DNA from: Chloroflexota bacterium
Lineage (GTDB): Bacteria; Chloroflexota; Anaerolineae; B4-G1; SLSP01
Direction of reading: 5' to 3'
DNA length: 5,646 nt
NCBI GenBank assembly: GCA_012798275.1
Contig: JAAZNO010000618.1
Span: forward strand, 1-5,646
Shown piece after piece: positions 5,474 through 5,646 of this stretch (positions are counted from its first letter, which is position 1; each line of letters starts with the position of its first letter). The notes under the pieces are model-generated. The model was not told the DNA's origin and ran no database searches. It was given only the letters and a program-made list of their open reading frames with translations. A program made the position numbers and the translations under genes.

Positions 5474-5486
5474 CCTTCGAAAATAG
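5474..5486 (+). repeat. 13-bp direct repeat, copy 2
   Basis: Exact copy of 5201-5213. On the minus strand it leads into the GGGG ribosome site of the 30-codon ORF, as copy 1 does for the ATPase. The 260 bases between copies hold both strong inverted repeats. Confidence 0.75.
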
Positions 5487-5548
5487 GGAGCAGTTAGAAG
5501 AGAGCTGTCGCAGTCTTTGCTCACGACTCACCCCCAGAGAACTATAGG

Positions 5549-5567
5549 ACGCTGATTTACGCTGATT
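5549..5567 (+). repeat. Short tandem repeat ACGCTGATT x2
   Basis: ACGCTGATT at 5549-5557 and 5559-5567, one base apart. Similar 'CGCTGATT' strings occur as scattered intergenic repeats in environmental bacterial genomes. It lies just after the stop codon of the right-edge gene. Confidence 0.4.
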
Positions 5568-5573
5568 CTTCTC

Positions 5574-5646
5574 TCAGGCATGGACCACAAAGGGCGCACG
5601 GGGCAAGGTGCTGAGCGTCTCCGCGCCGACGGCGGTGATCACCACA
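5574..5646 (-). CDS. 3' end of an unidentified minus-strand gene, cut by the window edge
   Basis: On the minus strand a frame is open from the window edge to a TGA at 5574-5576, coding 23 residues that end APFVVHA. Twenty of the 23 codons end in G or C, matching the coding style of the other genes, while the opposite-strand frame beginning ATG at 5580 shows weaker bias. The fragment is too short to name a family. Its stop is 382 bases upstream of the ATPase start, on the same strand, so read-through into the ATPase operon is possible, but no classical terminator for this direction was found between them. Confidence 0.55.
   Translation of the reverse strand, partial: VVITAVGAETLSTLPRAPFVVHA

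Larger units (their letters stand above)
5192..5573. other. Structured intergenic region upstream of the ATPase operon
   Basis: This 382-bp stretch has no confident gene. From left to right it holds the ATPase ribosome site, the first copy of a 13-bp direct repeat, three phased CxCGAAT repeats, an 18-bp perfect hairpin flanked by T-runs, a C/G-rich inverted repeat with a G-quadruplex motif, a 30-codon minus-strand ORF containing a bulged palindrome, the second 13-bp repeat, and a short tandem ACGCTGATT. It is visibly more AT-rich and repeat-rich than the genes. No clear sigma70 promoter with both -35 and -10 was found. TATAGT on the minus strand (5541-5546) is the best -10 candidate. Confidence 0.7.

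Noticed and set aside
5267..5497. A 76-codon plus-strand frame through the intergenic repeats
   Set aside because: It begins inside a hairpin arm and reads through both inverted repeats. It has no ribosome site or family resemblance.
1..5646. CRISPR array, tRNA, rRNA, transposase or defence system
   Set aside because: There are no regularly spaced repeat-spacer units, no cloverleaf or rRNA sequence, no transposase motifs and no recognisable defence gene set. The PLD, AAA+ and GDPD genes are not in one operon, so I do not call them a system.

Overview
The window is GC-rich, densely packed bacterial DNA. It holds four complete protein genes, two genes cut by the window edges, one possible 30-codon gene and one structured intergenic region. 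The secreted phospholipase-D plus lamin-tail architecture, with an 'LFLPLV' type linker of the kind common in exported Chloroflexota proteins, points to a Chloroflexota (Anaerolineae-like) genome. That placement is inferred from protein style only; no rRNA or other marker gene is present.

Layout from left to right. (1) Bases 1-1590, + strand: the 3' part of a large, probably exported PLD-like/lamin-tail protein. (2) Bases 1591-1663: a convergent gap with a perfect 13-bp stem-loop terminator. (3) Bases 1664-2599, - strand: a ten-helix EamA/DMT-family transporter. (4) Bases 2600-2655: a 56-bp divergent promoter region in which the -10 elements of the two opposing genes overlap each other. (5) Bases 2656-3129, + strand: an uncharacterised single-span membrane-anchored protein, probably translated from a leaderless mRNA. 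(6) Bases 3139-3888, - strand: a cytosolic glycerophosphodiester phosphodiesterase. (7) Bases 3890-5191, - strand: a winged-helix/AAA+ ATPase. It lies directly upstream of the phosphodiesterase, with one base between stop and start (TAAaATG), so the pair is a translationally coupled operon. (8) Bases 5192-5573: a 382-bp intergenic region with two strong inverted repeats, a G-quadruplex motif, phased short repeats, a 13-bp direct repeat and a possible 30-codon leader ORF. (9) Bases 5574-5646, - strand: the last 23 codons of another gene, cut by the window edge.

Working together: the only gene pair with direct sequence evidence for joint expression is the AAA+ ATPase and the phosphodiesterase. 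The other genes look like ordinary single-gene units. I do not see a complete defence, mobile or biosynthetic system. The most unusual material is the 5192-5573 leader region of the ATPase operon and the shared divergent promoter at 2640-2648.
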